Origin: CAYFSC01 sp964345695
Lineage (GTDB): Bacteria > Bacteroidota > Rhodothermia > Rhodothermales > Salinibacteraceae
DNA: 23,389 nt
Assembly: GCA_964345695.1 (NCBI GenBank)
Contig: CAYFSC010000030.1
Location: 1 to 23,389 of the forward strand
Direction of reading: 5' to 3'
Part shown: piece after piece, positions 8,790-16,491 of the stretch
Layout: every line of letters begins with the position of its first letter
How positions within the stretch are numbered: position 1 is the first letter of the stretch
Notes under the pieces: generated by a model
What the model was told of the DNA's origin: nothing
Database searches by the model: none
What the model saw: only the letters and a program-made list of their open reading frames with translations
Program-made: the position numbers and the translations under genes

Positions 8790-8811
8790 TGCATGCCCGC
8801 ACTGCATGCCC
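8790..8811. repeat. 9-bp direct repeat between phoU and pstB
   Basis: TGCATGCCC occurs at 8790-8798 and again exactly at 8803-8811, a 13-base step. It lies just downstream of the pstB stop and about 120 bases upstream of phoU. It may be a protein-binding site for a phoU-specific promoter or a chance repeat; I cannot assign it. Confidence 0.35.
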
Positions 8812-8832
8812 TGGATCCATGCCTGCCGCCGA

Positions 8833-9735
8833 TCATCCGAAGCGTCCGGTCACGTAGGCCTCGGTGCGGTCGTTCTGCGGGCGGGTGAAGAGGCGGTCGG
8901 TGCGGTTCATTTCGACGAGAGCTCCCATGTACAGGAAGGCCGTCTCGTCGCTGATACGGGAGGCTTGCTGCATGTTGTGAGTGACGATGACGATCGTGTA
9001 GTCGCTCTTCAGGTCGGTAATGGTCTCTTCGACCTTCGAGGTGGCAATGGGGTCGAGCGCGCTTGCCGGTTCATCCATGAGTACCACGTCGGGCTCCACG
9101 GCCAGCGTCCGCGCGATGCAGAGGCGCTGCTGCTGGCCCCCGCTCAGGTTGTACGCGCTGTCGTCGAGCCGGTCCTTCACCTCGTCCCAGAGCGCTGCTT
9201 GGCGGAGCGAACGCTCCACCAGATCGTCCAGGTCCCCGCTGTAGTTGTTGATGCGCGCCCCCCATGCCACGTTGTCGTAGATCGACTTCGGAAACGGATT
9301 GGGCTTCTGGAAGACCATGCCGATGCGGCGGCGGACCATCACCGGGTCGGTACCGGGATCGTAGATGTCCTGCCCGTCGATGCGGATCGTGCCCTCCAGG
9401 GTCGTGTCATCCACCAAGTCGTTCAATCGGTTCATGCAGCGCAGCACGGTGCTCTTGCCGGACCCCGAGGGGCCGATAAGCGCCGTCACCTGGTTCGGAC
9501 GCACATGCATCGTCACCCCCTTCAAAACATGCGTGTCGCTGAACCAAAAGTGAAGGTCGTTGATCTCGACCTTCGGCGGCGCGCTGGACGCGTCCGGTGC
9601 CGCATCGTCGGCGCCGCTTGGTGTTGGGGTCTCGGCCGGAGGCTCCGAATCGGCGTCAACCGAAGCCGGGGGCTGGGACGGGGAGGCCGCCTCCGAAGCC
9701 CGAGGCGCATCGGCGTCGCGGTTGTCAGCTATCAT
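8833..9735 (-). CDS. pstB: Phosphate ABC transporter ATPase PstB with acidic N-terminal extension
   Basis: This is the ATPase of the high-affinity phosphate importer. Walker A GPSGSGKST is at residues 88-96, followed by the Q-loop FQKPNPFP, ABC signature LSGGQQQR, Walker B VVLMDEP, D-loop SALDP and switch His in IVTHNMQQA, all in canonical PstB form. The catalytic domain begins near residue 55 (KVEINDLHFWF). The first 54 residues are an Ala/Pro/Asp/Glu/Ser-rich extension not found in E. coli PstB (257 residues). ATG 9735 is preceded by a good ribosome-binding sequence (GAGGTG, 6 bases upstream), so the extension is probably translated. It lies 112 bases after pstA in the same operon. Confidence 0.96.
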   Translation of the reverse strand: MIADNRDADAPRASEAASPSQPPASVDADSEPPAETPTPSGADDAAPDASSAPPKVEINDLHFWFSDTHVLKGVTMHVRPNQVTALIGPSGSGKSTVLRCMNRLNDLVDDTTLEGTIRIDGQDIYDPGTDPVMVRRRIGMVFQKPNPFPKSIYDNVAWGARINNYSGDLDDLVERSLRQAALWDEVKDRLDDSAYNLSGGQQQRLCIARTLAVEPDVVLMDEPASALDPIATSKVEETITDLKSDYTIVIVTHNMQQASRISDETAFLYMGALVEMNRTDRLFTRPQNDRTEAYVTGRFG

Positions 9736-9847
9736 AGGTTCACCTCAGAATGAGTTCGCGTTGGAAAGCGGCAGGGCAAAACGTGGGGCCGTTGATCCGG
9801 CGCCGGCGCGGGGCAGCGATGGCCCGCAGCGGAGGAGCGAGGCCCCG

Positions 9848-10735
9848 TCATCCGCTGGCCCGGCTCCCTTCGTAGTAGTTGCGCAGCAGGATGGCCGAGA
9901 GGTTCATGAGGAAGAGAAAGACCATCAGCACCAGGATGGCACCCGCCGCGAGGTTCTGGAATTCCTGCTGTGGGCGGGCCGTCCAGTTGAAAATCTGAAT
10001 GGGCAGCACCGTGAATGCGTCCATCACGCTTGCCGGGAGGAACGCAATGAACGTGAGGGCGCCGATCATAATGAGCGGTGCGGTCTCGCCGATGGCGCGG
10101 CTGAGCGCGAGGATAATCCCGGTGAGGATGCCGGGGGCCGCGGCGGGGAGCACATGACTGCGAATGACCTGCCAGCGCGTCGCGCCGAGGGCAAAGGCGC
10201 CTTCGCGGAGGGCATCCGGAACGCTGCGCAGCGCTTCTTGCGTACTGATGACGATGATGGGGAGGATGAGCAGGCTCATCGTGAGGCTGCCCGACAGGAG
10301 GCTCCGCTCCAGCGCAAAGTAGCGCACGAACAGCGCCAGGCCGAGGATGCCGTAGATGACCGACGGGACGCCCGCCAGGTTGGCAATGTTGACCTGGATG
10401 ACGCGCAGAAACCATCCCTCGGAGGCGTACTCTTCGAGATAGATCGCGGCGCCCACACCCAGCGGGACGGAGAAGAGGGCCGTTAGCCCCATGAGCCAGA
10501 GGGACCCCACAATCGCCGAGATAATGCCCGCCTCTGCCGGGTGGCGGGACGGGAAGCTCGTCAGAAACTGCCAGTCGAGCCAGGCAAGACCGGTGATCGC
10601 TACGTCGACGAGCAAGGCCGTCAGCACGATGATGCCAAACACCGTCGCTACAAAGCAGACCCCGGCGAACAGCATGCCGCGGCGCTCGCGGCGCGACAGA
10701 CGAGGCGCGAAACTTGAGGAGGACGATTGGGGCAT
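9848..10735 (-). CDS. pstA: Phosphate ABC transporter permease PstA
   Basis: The 295-residue inner-membrane permease has six hydrophobic segments and pairs with PstC to form the phosphate channel. The N-terminal SRRERRGMLFAGVCF is a basic cytoplasmic tail leading into helix 1. The coupling-helix (EAA) motif is EALRSVPDALREGAFALGATRWQ, followed by ALSRAIGETAPLIMIGAL, which is diagnostic for PstA. FLFLMNLSAILLRNYYEGSRASG is the usual PstA C-terminus. ATG 10735 (MPQSSSSS) is 44 bases after the pstC stop, consistent with cotranscription. Confidence 0.95.
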   Translation of the reverse strand: MPQSSSSSFAPRLSRRERRGMLFAGVCFVATVFGIIVLTALLVDVAITGLAWLDWQFLTSFPSRHPAEAGIISAIVGSLWLMGLTALFSVPLGVGAAIYLEEYASEGWFLRVIQVNIANLAGVPSVIYGILGLALFVRYFALERSLLSGSLTMSLLILPIIVISTQEALRSVPDALREGAFALGATRWQVIRSHVLPAAAPGILTGIILALSRAIGETAPLIMIGALTFIAFLPASVMDAFTVLPIQIFNWTARPQQEFQNLAAGAILVLMVFLFLMNLSAILLRNYYEGSRASG

Positions 10736-10779
10736 CGAGAACGGACCGTGGAGAGCGGGTGCAGCAGTGAACGATGGGA

Positions 10780-11736
10780 TTAATAGTGCTCCCGGTAACG
10801 CCGAATGAACATGTTCGCAAACAGATTCATCCCGAGCGTAATCAGGAACAGCAGGAGGCCAACGGCGAAGAGGCTCTGGTACTCGGTCGTGCCCTGCGGC
10901 GTATCGCCGAGGCTTACCTGCACGATGTACGCCGTCATCGTCTGAATGGACTCTGACGGGTTGAGCGTGAGTTGCGGTGTGGCCCCTGCGGCGAGCGTTA
11001 CGATCATCGTCTCGCCAATGGCACGGCTAAACGCGAGGATAAAACTGGCCACGATGCCGCTCAGCGCAGCGGGCACCTGGATCCGCGTCACAACCTCCAG
11101 CTTCGTCGCCCCGAGCGCGTAGCCGCCCTGCGACAAGCTCGCGGGCACCGACCGCAGCGCGTCTTCGCTGAGCGAGGCCACCATCGGAATGATCATGATG
11201 CCGACGACGAGACCGGCACTGAGCGCGTTGTACACCTGCAGTCCAGGGAGGACGGTCTGCAGCAGCGGCGTGACAAACGTGAGGGCGAAATACCCGTACA
11301 CGACCGTCGGCACGCCCGCCAACAGCTCGAGCCCGGGCTTCAGCCAGGCTCGCATCGACGGACTCGCGTACTGCGAGATGTAGATCGCGCTCGCCAGGCC
11401 CACGGGCAACGCAACGAGCGACGAGATCGCCGTGATGAGCATCGTCCCGGCGATGAGCGGCCAAATGCCGTAGTGCTTCTCGACGAACTGCGGCGTCCAG
11501 CGCGTGTCACCGAAAAATTCCAGCAGCGAGACGCTCTGGAAGAACGAGATCGACTCGACCACGAGCACCGCGGCAATCGCCAGCGTCGTGATGATGGTCA
11601 GAAGCGCGCAGGCGGCGAGCGCATATTTTACGGCGCGCTCTTTCGGGCTGTGGTACAGGTTCGTCGTCAGATCAGCCTGCGAGCGGGAGGGGTCGCGCGT
11701 TTCCGGTGGTGCGTCGGAGGAGGCAGGAGTGTTCAT
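10780..11736 (-). CDS. pstC: Phosphate ABC transporter permease PstC
   Basis: The 318-residue permease has a polar tail of about 35 residues and then six hydrophobic segments. PstC features include FGDTRWTPQFVEKHYGIWPLI in the first periplasmic loop, LPVGLASAIYISQYAS, ELLAGVPTVVYGYFAL, the coupling-helix motif DALRSVPASLSQGGYALGATK, and FILAFSRAIGETMIVTLAAG. ATG 11736 (MNTPASSDAPPET) is preferred over an in-frame GTG at 11754 because it lies 37 bases from the pstS stop and is the more usual codon. The C-terminus NMFIRRYREHY is typical. Confidence 0.95.
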   Translation of the reverse strand: MNTPASSDAPPETRDPSRSQADLTTNLYHSPKERAVKYALAACALLTIITTLAIAAVLVVESISFFQSVSLLEFFGDTRWTPQFVEKHYGIWPLIAGTMLITAISSLVALPVGLASAIYISQYASPSMRAWLKPGLELLAGVPTVVYGYFALTFVTPLLQTVLPGLQVYNALSAGLVVGIMIIPMVASLSEDALRSVPASLSQGGYALGATKLEVVTRIQVPAALSGIVASFILAFSRAIGETMIVTLAAGATPQLTLNPSESIQTMTAYIVQVSLGDTPQGTTEYQSLFAVGLLLFLITLGMNLFANMFIRRYREHY

Positions 11737-11773
11737 TGGCGAGGCGTTGGGCACAGGCTCACAAACACGCGAG

Positions 11774-12856
11774 TTACGGCTGGACTCCCGCGGTGGTATC
11801 CGCAGGCGTGGCCGTCGTGTCGGCCCCGAGTTCTTGCTGGAGCAACTCCGACATGCGCACGCCCACGACCGATCCTTCGCCGCCGAACATGCTTCCGGTC
11901 ATGCGCTTCTCGAAGCGCTGAAGCGCCAGATCGTACGCCGCATCCGAAAGCGGCACGTACCCGACCTCGCGCGCCAGTTCGCCGCCGTTGTTCAGGTAGA
12001 AGCGGATAAACGTCTGGATGGCCTCCGACTCGGCGCGGCTGGCCCGGACGTAAATAAACTCGGGACGGGCCAGCGGCTGATACTCCCCGGAATTGACCGT
12101 CTCGACCGAGGGCTTGATGCAGCCTTCGCCGTTCGTCGGATCGCCGTCGTCCACCCCCAGGAGCTTCAGCTTATTCTGGTTGGACTCGTAGTAGGCCAGT
12201 CCCAGAAAGCCCAGCGAGTTTTGATCGCCGGCCACGCCCTGCACGAGCACGTTGTCGTCCTCGCTGGCGGTAAAGGTGGCGCGGCTTGCGCCTTCCTCCC
12301 CCATGATGGCGGCCGTAAAGTAGTCGTACGTCCCACTGTCCGTGCCCGCGCCGTAGAGCTTCAGCGGGCGGTCAGGGAAGTCGGAGCGGACCTCGTTCCA
12401 GTTGTCAATCTCGCTGCCCGGCTCCCAGATGCGGCGGAGCTCCTCCACCGTGAGGCACTCGGCCCAGTCATTCTGCGAATGCACAATGATGGAGAGGCCG
12501 TCGTAGGCCACCGGCAGCTCGATGTACTGGATTCCGTTCTCGTCCGCGAGTTGCGCCTCCTCGGGGCGAATGGGCCGCGAGGCATCGCTGACGTCTGTCT
12601 CGCCGCGCACGAATTTCGAGAACCCGCCGCCCGTGCCGCTGATGCCGACCGTCACGCGGACCCGGGGGTGCTCCTTCATGAACTCTTCCGCCACGGCCTC
12701 GGTGATCGGGTACACGGTGCTCGATCCGTCAATCTGAATCGTCCCCGACAGCTGGTCGCCGGAGTCTCCCCCCCCACATCCAGCGAGGATCAACGCCATG
12801 GCGAGGAAACCGGTGCAGGCGGTAAGCCAGCGCGAAGACAGCAAATATGCTTCCAT
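11774..12856 (-). CDS. pstS: Phosphate-binding lipoprotein PstS
   Basis: The 360-residue PstS-family substrate-binding protein delivers phosphate to PstC/PstA. ATG 12856 gives a lipoprotein signal peptide (MEAYLLSSRWLTACTGFL...) ending in the lipobox LAGC with the lipidated Cys at residue 27; a longer in-frame GTG/ATG would bury this signal. Phosphate-pocket motifs are GSSTVYPITEAVAEEF, GISGTGGGFSKFVRGETD, ASRPIRPEE and YGAGTDSGTYDYFTAAIMGE. The protein is acidic at the surface, fitting a halophilic periplasm. It follows phoB by 59 bases and precedes pstC by 37. Confidence 0.96.
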   Translation of the reverse strand: MEAYLLSSRWLTACTGFLAMALILAGCGGGDSGDQLSGTIQIDGSSTVYPITEAVAEEFMKEHPRVRVTVGISGTGGGFSKFVRGETDVSDASRPIRPEEAQLADENGIQYIELPVAYDGLSIIVHSQNDWAECLTVEELRRIWEPGSEIDNWNEVRSDFPDRPLKLYGAGTDSGTYDYFTAAIMGEEGASRATFTASEDDNVLVQGVAGDQNSLGFLGLAYYESNQNKLKLLGVDDGDPTNGEGCIKPSVETVNSGEYQPLARPEFIYVRASRAESEAIQTFIRFYLNNGGELAREVGYVPLSDAAYDLALQRFEKRMTGSMFGGEGSVVGVRMSELLQQELGADTTATPADTTAGVQP

Positions 12857-12868
12857 GAGAGACGAACG

Positions 12869-12904
12869 GTTGATGAGTGTAGTTGATGAGATGAGATCGA
12901 TCTC
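12869..12904 (-). promoter_or_regulatory. Direct repeats and palindrome upstream of pstS
   Basis: The 59-base phoB-pstS spacer holds an exact 9-base direct repeat (plus-strand GTTGATGAG at 12869-12877 and 12882-12890) and a perfect 12-base palindrome GAGATCGATCTC at 12893-12904. The location, just upstream of pstS, fits a regulatory site or RNA-processing element. The 13-base step differs from the 11-base step of E. coli Pho boxes, so I do not call it a Pho box. Confidence 0.35.
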
Positions 12905-12915
12905 CGACATGCACG

Positions 12916-13626
12916 CTATTCTTTAAACCGATACCCGACTCCTTTCACCGTTTCGATGTAGTCGCTCCCGATTTTCTCTCGGATCTTGCGCACGTGCACG
13001 TCCACCGTGCGGTCGACGACGTACACGTCGGGTCCCCACACCTCGTCGAGGATCTCCTGGCGGGAGAACACCTTGCCGGGGTGCGAGGCAAGAAAGTACA
13101 GCAGTTCAAACTCTTTGCGAGGCATCCGCATCTCTTTCTCCTCCCCGTTGACGCCCTGGTAGACGAGATACCGGTCGCGGTCGATGCGAAGATCGTGAAC
13201 GGAAAGCTGGTCGGGCGGAACCTCGTAGCGACGCGCGCTCCGCAGTAATGCCTTCGCCTGGCTCACGATCACAGACACCGAGACCGGCTTGCCGAGGTAA
13301 ATGTCGGCGCCTACGTCGAGGCCTTCCACCTGATCCTCCTCCTCGGTTCGGGCCGTCAGCATCATGACGGGAATCGTGCGCAGATGCGCGTCCTGGCGCA
13401 GGCGGCGGCACATCTCCACGCCGTCCATCTTCGGCATCATGATGTCCAAGATGACGAGGTCCGGCATGTGCTCGCGGGCCTGCTCCAGCCCCGCCACACC
13501 GTCGCGCGCAAGGAGGACGCGAAAGTCTTCCTGCTCCAAGTTGTACTCCAGCAGGTTGAGCAGATCTTCTTCGTCGTCCACCACCAGGATGGTGGGCGCC
13601 TCAGTGCCTCGGCGTTCCTGCTCCAC
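12916..13626 (-). CDS. phoB: PhoB-type response regulator (OmpR family)
   Basis: The 236-residue response regulator has an N-terminal receiver (residues 11-128) and a C-terminal winged-helix domain (about 138-235). The receiver shows VVDDEED acidic residues (Asp17, Asp18), phospho-acceptor Asp61 in LDIMMPKMDG, Thr91 in MMLTA and Lys113 in GKP. The DNA-binding domain shows RKEFELLYFLASHPGKVFSR, EILDEVWG, VDRTVDVHVRKIREKI and the final VKGVGYRF, all standard OmpR/PhoB sequence. Its place upstream of pstSCAB-phoU argues that it controls the phosphate regulon. The receiver segment GADIYLGKPVS departs from the usual GADDYxxKPF. GTG 13626 is the start; no better ATG exists before the receiver. No histidine kinase gene is adjacent. 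Confidence 0.92.
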   Translation of the reverse strand: MEQERRGTEAPTILVVDDEEDLLNLLEYNLEQEDFRVLLARDGVAGLEQAREHMPDLVILDIMMPKMDGVEMCRRLRQDAHLRTIPVMMLTARTEEEDQVEGLDVGADIYLGKPVSVSVIVSQAKALLRSARRYEVPPDQLSVHDLRIDRDRYLVYQGVNGEEKEMRMPRKEFELLYFLASHPGKVFSRQEILDEVWGPDVYVVDRTVDVHVRKIREKIGSDYIETVKGVGYRFKE

Positions 13627-13986
13627 GGCGACACTTTAGGTTGTTAGAGGACCAGTGCAGACACTCGTTACGGAAAAAGATGTACCTTCGGCACACGACA
13701 TCTGTTGTTATCGAACCTTTATCTTCATTGCCGCTGTCGTACCAGCCCTGCATTCTTCGCATCCCCTTCGCACATCCGCGCTCAACCGCAACAACTCCTC
13801 TCCAGTGCATGGGATGTTCGTGCAGGTGGTGTTCTGCCAGAGGCCTACCGCGGCCCTCGGCATCCACGTTGAAGGCATTGCGTTGAGGGCCTTGCTGCGC
13901 CGAAAGGTGCGGTGCGTCCTCTCGGCTAGTCCCAGCCCGAGGGCGAAACGGACGTCCCCCCGGAGGTGCAGGCGACGTGGGGGGCG
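13627..13986. other. Intergenic region upstream of phoB
   Basis: About 360 bases, moderately AT-richer than the genes, between phoB and the repeat array following the patatin gene. The promoter of the Pho cluster should lie here, most likely in 13640-13740. I searched for a Pho-box-like pair of CTGTCAT-type repeats and saw none convincing. The open frames here are arginine- and histidine-rich without domain character, so I treat the region as non-coding. Confidence 0.4.
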
Positions 13987-14094
13987 GTTTCTGGTTTCCC
14001 GCTTCAAGTTTCTGGTTCGTAGTGGGTGTTCCGGCAATCAGAAACCGGAGGCCAGAAACCAGGGAGCGACAACCAAAGACCGACAACTAGAAAC
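13987..14094. repeat. Inverted heptamer repeat array downstream of the patatin gene
   Basis: The left arm has 7-base units starting at 13987, 13994, 14001, 14008 and 14015 with consensus GTTTCTG. The right arm has units at 14039, 14046, 14053, 14060, 14067, 14074, 14081 and 14088 with consensus CAGAAAC, the reverse complement of the left-arm unit. The right arm ends at 14094, directly adjoining the stop codon of the patatin gene (14095-14097 on the minus strand). The arms could pair into an imperfect hairpin around a spacer of about 17 bases. It may act as a transcript 3'-end structure between the PHA module and the Pho cluster. Confidence 0.8.
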
Positions 14095-15360
14095 TCAGTG
14101 CCGTTGCAGCTGGGTGAGGACGTCGTCGAGGCGGTTCAGGACGTCGTTCGTTTCGTCGAGCACGTCGGCCGTAGAGGGCGACTCGCGCCCTGTGATGCGC
14201 TTGCGCAGGCGCGCTTCGTCTTCGGCGTCGTACAGCGAGCGCGTGCCGCCGTACAGCACGTCGGCACGGAGAGACAGGCCATGCCGGTGCAGGGTCGGGG
14301 CGATGTCAGTGGCGTTCCGGCGGAAGTAGCGGAGCGTCGCCCGATAGGCGCGCTCGGCCACGTCGTGCCGGTTCCGAAAGCTGAAGATGTTGGAGAAGAA
14401 GAGGTCGGCGTCTTCCGGATCCGGCTCGATGAGAAGCAGATCGGCGTCGGGATGCGTGTGCTCGTACTTCTTGAAGCCGGTTTGCTTGCGGGAGTCGACA
14501 AGGGCACGGAATGTCTGAGAGAGGACGGAAGGCAGTCCGTGATCGGCCAGGCTGTAGGTAGGGTGCTCGGTGAGCAGCCGCTTGGCATGCTCCTCCATCT
14601 GAAGCCGCACCGGGACGATCGGGTTGATGCAGAACAGCAGATCGGCCCCCGCGTTGAGCGCCACGCTAGCGTGCATGGTGCGCCGCGCCACCCCGTCAAT
14701 GTACTGGCGTCCGTTGATTTCAACCGGGCAGTACAGTCCGGGCAGCGCCGTGGAGGCCTGAATGGCCTTCGAGATGGGCACGTCGTCGAGCCCCGGCTCG
14801 CCGAACACTGTCAGGTCGGCCGTGTCGAGGTGCATCGTTACAACCCGCAGCAGCGGGCCGAGCGTGCGGAAGTCGTTCGTGCGGTCAGAGGCATCGAGGG
14901 CATCGCGCAGGAAGACCTCCAGCGGGGTGTTGTCGAAAAATCCGCTGGGCAGCGCCGTTCCGAAGGTGGAGAGCAGCCCGAGCAGCGACAGGTCACCGGG
15001 GTTCGACGCGTAGTAGGTGAGCGTCGACAGCAGCCGCCGGGGCAGTTGACGAATGCGTCCGAGGTACTCCCCGAAGGCCGGCTTGAAGAGCACCTCAGGC
15101 TCCAGATTCAAACGGGGGTCATACGCCTCCGAGACGATGGCCCGGCTGAGCGTACGGGCCGAAACGCCGTTGGCCAGCAGTGCCCCTACGAGCGCCCCTG
15201 AACTGACACCGACGTACATGTCGAGGTCATGGAGGTCGACCCCCTGCACCGCGTCGTCGATGGCGCATAGGGCTCCTACTTCGTAGATCGCCCCTTCGAC
15301 CACACCGCCCGCACAGGCAAGTCCGATCGTGGCGCGACCTGCGGTTCCGTTTTGCTGCAT
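14095..15360 (-). CDS. Patatin-like hydrolase (candidate PHA depolymerase or phospholipase)
   Basis: The 421-residue protein has a patatin-like serine hydrolase domain over roughly residues 10-235. The oxyanion segment is GLACAGGVVEGAIYEVGAL, the nucleophile elbow GVSSGA (Ser53), and the catalytic Asp lies in YIDGVARR (Asp222), giving the Ser-Asp dyad. The oxyanion segment reads A-C-A-G-G rather than the common GGGxRG. There is no signal peptide or membrane span, so it is probably cytoplasmic. The C-terminal 180 residues (from TFRALVDSRKQTGFKKYEH) are an unidentified region ending in an acidic helix rich in leucine. It lies 136 bases downstream of the phasin gene and on the same strand as phasin and phaR. 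Patatin-like proteins are known as intracellular PHA depolymerases (for example in Haloferax mediterranei), so degradation of stored polyester is a reasonable inference. A lysophospholipase is the alternative. Confidence 0.88.
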   Translation of the reverse strand: MQQNGTAGRATIGLACAGGVVEGAIYEVGALCAIDDAVQGVDLHDLDMYVGVSSGALVGALLANGVSARTLSRAIVSEAYDPRLNLEPEVLFKPAFGEYLGRIRQLPRRLLSTLTYYASNPGDLSLLGLLSTFGTALPSGFFDNTPLEVFLRDALDASDRTNDFRTLGPLLRVVTMHLDTADLTVFGEPGLDDVPISKAIQASTALPGLYCPVEINGRQYIDGVARRTMHASVALNAGADLLFCINPIVPVRLQMEEHAKRLLTEHPTYSLADHGLPSVLSQTFRALVDSRKQTGFKKYEHTHPDADLLLIEPDPEDADLFFSNIFSFRNRHDVAERAYRATLRYFRRNATDIAPTLHRHGLSLRADVLYGGTRSLYDAEDEARLRKRITGRESPSTADVLDETNDVLNRLDDVLTQLQRH

Positions 15361-15440
15361 ATTAAGCCGGGTTGGATAAAGGGTTTGCCCGCATGCCGTA
15401 TCGATCCATCACGGAAGCGGTTCCGGCCTTGGGCCAACCG

Positions 15441-15471
15441 GGAGGGGACCCTCGTCGGGAAGGCCCCCTCC
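15441..15471 (-). other. Hairpin between phasin and patatin genes
   Basis: GGAGGGG (15441-15447) and CCCCTCC (15465-15471) form a perfect 7-bp stem, and a CCC/GGG pair could close an inner loop. It lies in the 136-base spacer downstream of the phasin stop, where a partial terminator or RNA-processing site could reduce patatin expression relative to phasin. There is no T-run on the minus strand after the stem, so it is not a classic terminator. Confidence 0.35.
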
Positions 15472-15496
15472 GTTGCGACTGGCGTTCGGGAGCCCG

Positions 15497-15931
15497 TTAT
15501 GCGTTGTTGCTTTCGTCGTCGGTATCGTCGGCACCGCCCTCATCGAGCGCCGAAGCAAGCTTATCGACTTGCTCCGACAGCTTGCTCACTTGGTCGGACA
15601 GGCGGTCAACCTCCTTGCGGGTCGGAACGCCGAAGCGCTCCATGGCCTGGTTCACCGTGTCGGTAAAGAACATGCTGGTTTCTTCACTGGCTTCCTCGAT
15701 CCGCTTCAGGGCCTCTTCGCCCTGCTTCTCAGCCTCCTCGCGGGCCTTCTCAAGCCGTTCACGGCGAGACTCCTCGAAGTTCTTGCCACGGTCTATGAGG
15801 TCGTTGAACATTTCGGTGCCCTTTTCTTCGACTGTCGCCAGGGCTCCCAGGCCGGCCAGCCACACGTCGCGGCCGCGTTGGGTGAATTCACTTTGCAGTG
15901 TGTCGTCAGACGATTTCTTTTCTTCGGTCAT
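15497..15931 (-). CDS. Phasin family protein (PHA granule-associated)
   Basis: The 144-residue protein resembles the PhaI/PhaF-type phasin family. The conserved N-terminal helix reads RDVWLAGLGALATVEEKG then MFNDLIDRGKNFEE, followed by a charged coiled coil (about residues 48-85) and a second heptad-patterned helix (RKEVDRLSDQVSKLSEQVDKL). The C-terminus is a short acidic tail. Phasins coat PHA granules and limit coalescence. Start ATG 15931 (MTEEKKSS) is chosen over a TTG three codons upstream. It follows phaR by 42 bases, so the two are probably cotranscribed. The family also includes some non-PHA coiled-coil proteins, but the adjacency to phaR strengthens the phasin call. Confidence 0.9.
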   Translation of the reverse strand: MTEEKKSSDDTLQSEFTQRGRDVWLAGLGALATVEEKGTEMFNDLIDRGKNFEESRRERLEKAREEAEKQGEEALKRIEEASEETSMFFTDTVNQAMERFGVPTRKEVDRLSDQVSKLSEQVDKLASALDEGGADDTDDESNNA

Positions 15932-15973
15932 GAGACTCAAGAGTTTGGTTGGGACGTTGAGCGAAGATGGAGA

Positions 15974-16456
15974 TCAAGATGCGTTCTCGTTGGAGACCAG
16001 CGTCTCCACGCCGTCCTCATCGGAGGCCTCCTGCGCCCGGTGCTTGTCGAGCAGTTCGGACAGCTGGCCCTCCAGCGTGCGGAGCTTGGTTCGCAGCTCG
16101 TCGAGTTCCTCGGCCTGCGGCCCCTGCACAATGCGCCGGAATCGCTCCACGGACGTGTGGACCAGGTCGTCGATCGTCGATCGGATCTGATCCAGCCCCG
16201 TGTCGAGCGCCTCCCCGCTGCGGCGAAGCAGCGTGTGTAGCAGTTCGGACGGCAGCACGTGGTTGCCCTCTCGGCCCTCTTCCAGGATGATCTGCGTGAG
16301 GGTCTGCGCCGTCAGGTCTTCGCCGCTGGCGTTGTCGATCACCTGCACGGTTTCGCCCTCGCGAACCAGTTCGGCAATGTCGCTCAGCGACACGTACTGG
16401 CTGGCCTCCGTGTCGTACAACTTGCGATTCTCGTATCGCTTGATGCGTCGGGCCAT
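15974..16456 (-). CDS. phaR: PHA synthesis regulator PhaR
   Basis: The 160-residue protein begins with the PHA accumulation regulator DNA-binding domain: MARRIKRYENRKLYDT, then SQYVSLSDIAELVREGETVQVID, then DLTAQTLTQIILEE (residues 1-62). PhaR proteins bind both DNA and PHA polymer. They repress phasin (and often their own) transcription until nascent granules titrate them away. The C-terminal half is helical, with a leucine heptad pattern (LDELRTKLRTLEGQLSELL), and ends in an acidic tail. Start ATG 16456 is where family similarity begins; 13 further in-frame codons upstream are unlike the family and overlap the operator-like palindrome. It is the first gene of the phaR-phasin-patatin group and divergent from the GbsR-like gene. 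Confidence 0.94.
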   Translation of the reverse strand: MARRIKRYENRKLYDTEASQYVSLSDIAELVREGETVQVIDNASGEDLTAQTLTQIILEEGREGNHVLPSELLHTLLRRSGEALDTGLDQIRSTIDDLVHTSVERFRRIVQGPQAEELDELRTKLRTLEGQLSELLDKHRAQEASDEDGVETLVSNENAS

Positions 16457-16491
16457 ACTGAACAACAGGTCAGAGAGATCGGAGTCGATGC

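Noticed and set aside
13640..13740. Pho box upstream of phoB
   Set aside because: No pair of CTGTCAT-like repeats at 11-base spacing was found; only weak partial matches.
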